Source: Streptomyces spectabilis
GTDB lineage: Bacteria > Actinomycetota > Actinomycetes > Streptomycetales > Streptomycetaceae
Direction: 5' to 3'
DNA length: 64,000 bases
Assembly: GCF_008704795.1 (NCBI RefSeq)
Contig: NZ_CP023690.1
Location: 9,248,501 to 9,312,500, forward strand
Shown here: in pieces, positions 63,425 through 64,000 of the stretch
Layout of the letters: each line of letters begins with the position of its first letter
Numbering within the stretch: the first letter of the stretch is position 1
Translations under genes and position numbers: made by a program
The notes under the pieces: model-generated
Databases searched by the model: none
Told to the model about the DNA's origin: nothing
What the model saw: the letters and a program-made list of their open reading frames with translations, nothing else

Positions 63425-64000
63425 TCACACCGCCCGTCGGCCGCCCTCGTCCCCCTCCCCGCCGCACACTCCTGGCTCCAACGGCGGTGCCGACACCGCT
63501 ACATTGGCCTTGCAGTGCGGTGCGTTGCCCGACTCGGTGTGCCAGTCGTCGGGGCGGGGCCGGATGAAGACCACCGCCGCGAGCGCCGCGAGGACGAAGA
63601 GGCCCGCGCAGCCCCACGCCGCCTTGCCGAAGGCCGTGTCCAGCGCGTCGGGGTCCGCGTACGCCGTGCCGGTCAGACCCACGGCCAGCGGCAGGGCGGC
63701 GACCACGAGGAGTTGGGCGATGCGGGCGGCCGTGTTGTTGACGCCGCTGGCGAGCCCGGCACGGGAGGCGTCCACGGAGGCCAGGACCGTCGCTGTCAGG
63801 GGCGCCACGAACACGCTCATGCCCACGCCCAGGACGACGACCGCGGGCAGCACGTCGGCGGCGTACGAGGAGCCGGGCCCGATCCGCAGCATCAGCAGGA
63901 CGCCGGCGGCCGCGATCAGCGGGCCCAGGGTGAGGGGCAGGCGCGGTCCGACGCGCCGGGCCAGGTCGCCCGCCGACGCCGAGAGGAGCAGCATCAGGAC
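63425..64000 (-). CDS. MFS exporter, C-terminal part (5' end outside window)
   Basis: The visible ~190 residues are the end of a DHA2/EmrB-type drug-exporter-like protein: several membrane segments, including LPAVVVLGVGMSVFVAPLTATVLASV, the loop VDASRAGLASGVNNTAARIAQLL typical of that family, and a final segment GCAGLFVLAALAAVVFI. The frame runs off the right edge. The substrate is unknown. Confidence 0.85.
   Translation of the reverse strand, partial: VLMLLLSASAGDLARRVGPRLPLTLGPLIAAAGVLLMLRIGPGSSYAADVLPAVVVLGVGMSVFVAPLTATVLASVDASRAGLASGVNNTAARIAQLLVVAALPLAVGLTGTAYADPDALDTAFGKAAWGCAGLFVLAALAAVVFIRPRPDDWHTESGNAPHCKANVAVSAPPLEPGVCGGEGDEGGRRAV

Overview
The window is very GC-rich, with strong G/C third-position bias, frequent GTG/TTG starts, ATGA/GTGA gene overlaps and near-consensus DmdR iron boxes. 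All of this points to a Streptomyces (or close relative) chromosome. I saw no rRNA, tRNA, IS element, prophage or CRISPR array. Both ends cut through genes: an ABC exporter on the left and an MFS transporter on the right.

Region 1 (1-18.8 kb) is an iron-acquisition block. It holds the distal half of a coelichelin-type cluster: half-exporter CchG (partial), trimodular NRPS CchH, half-exporter CchI, convergent esterase CchJ and MbtH-like CchK. The adenylation codes read from the sequence (DINYWGGIGK, DFWNIGMVHK, DMENLGLINK) are, as I recall them, those of coelichelin synthetase for formyl-hydroxyornithine, threonine and hydroxyornithine. Next to it lie an N-acetylglutamate synthase-like GNAT gene, an acetylglutamate kinase and an ornithine N-hydroxylase, each preceded by an iron-box-like palindrome. 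The likely logic is that iron starvation raises ornithine supply, ornithine hydroxylation, peptide assembly and export together.

Region 2 (18.8-22.9 kb, minus strand) is a compact, translationally coupled operon that looks like an uncharacterised RiPP pathway. It encodes a 25-residue Cys-containing peptide with a strong ribosome-binding site, then a strong hairpin, a PqqD/RRE-like domain fused to a membrane M50-type HExxH protease, a TPR protein with a degenerate NTPase-like N-terminus, and a flavin reductase.

Region 3 (23.5-38.5 kb) is a mix of accessory and housekeeping genes: an LRR protein, a CGNR zinc-finger regulator, a bulb-type lectin, a secreted peptidoglycan amidase, two serine hydrolases, a secreted tripeptidyl-aminopeptidase-like enzyme, an APH-type kinase, a TPR regulator and two SpoIIE-type phosphatases.

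Region 4 (39.0-54.8 kb) is a two-armed island. The plus-strand arm encodes a CHAT protease, a caspase-like protease, a von Willebrand A protein and a PP2C-like phosphatase. The convergent minus-strand arm encodes a dynamin-like GTPase, a large Hsp70-like ATPase, an unrecognised protein and a kinase-like protein. It reads as a regulated protease/cell-suicide or conflict system.

Region 5 (55-64 kb) holds a septum-formation-type membrane protein, an ABC-2 exporter with a NarL-type two-component system, a small secreted protein, an ECF41-type sigma factor divergent from an AhpD/CMD-family gene with two mirrored candidate promoters, a stand-alone hemC and a partial MFS exporter.
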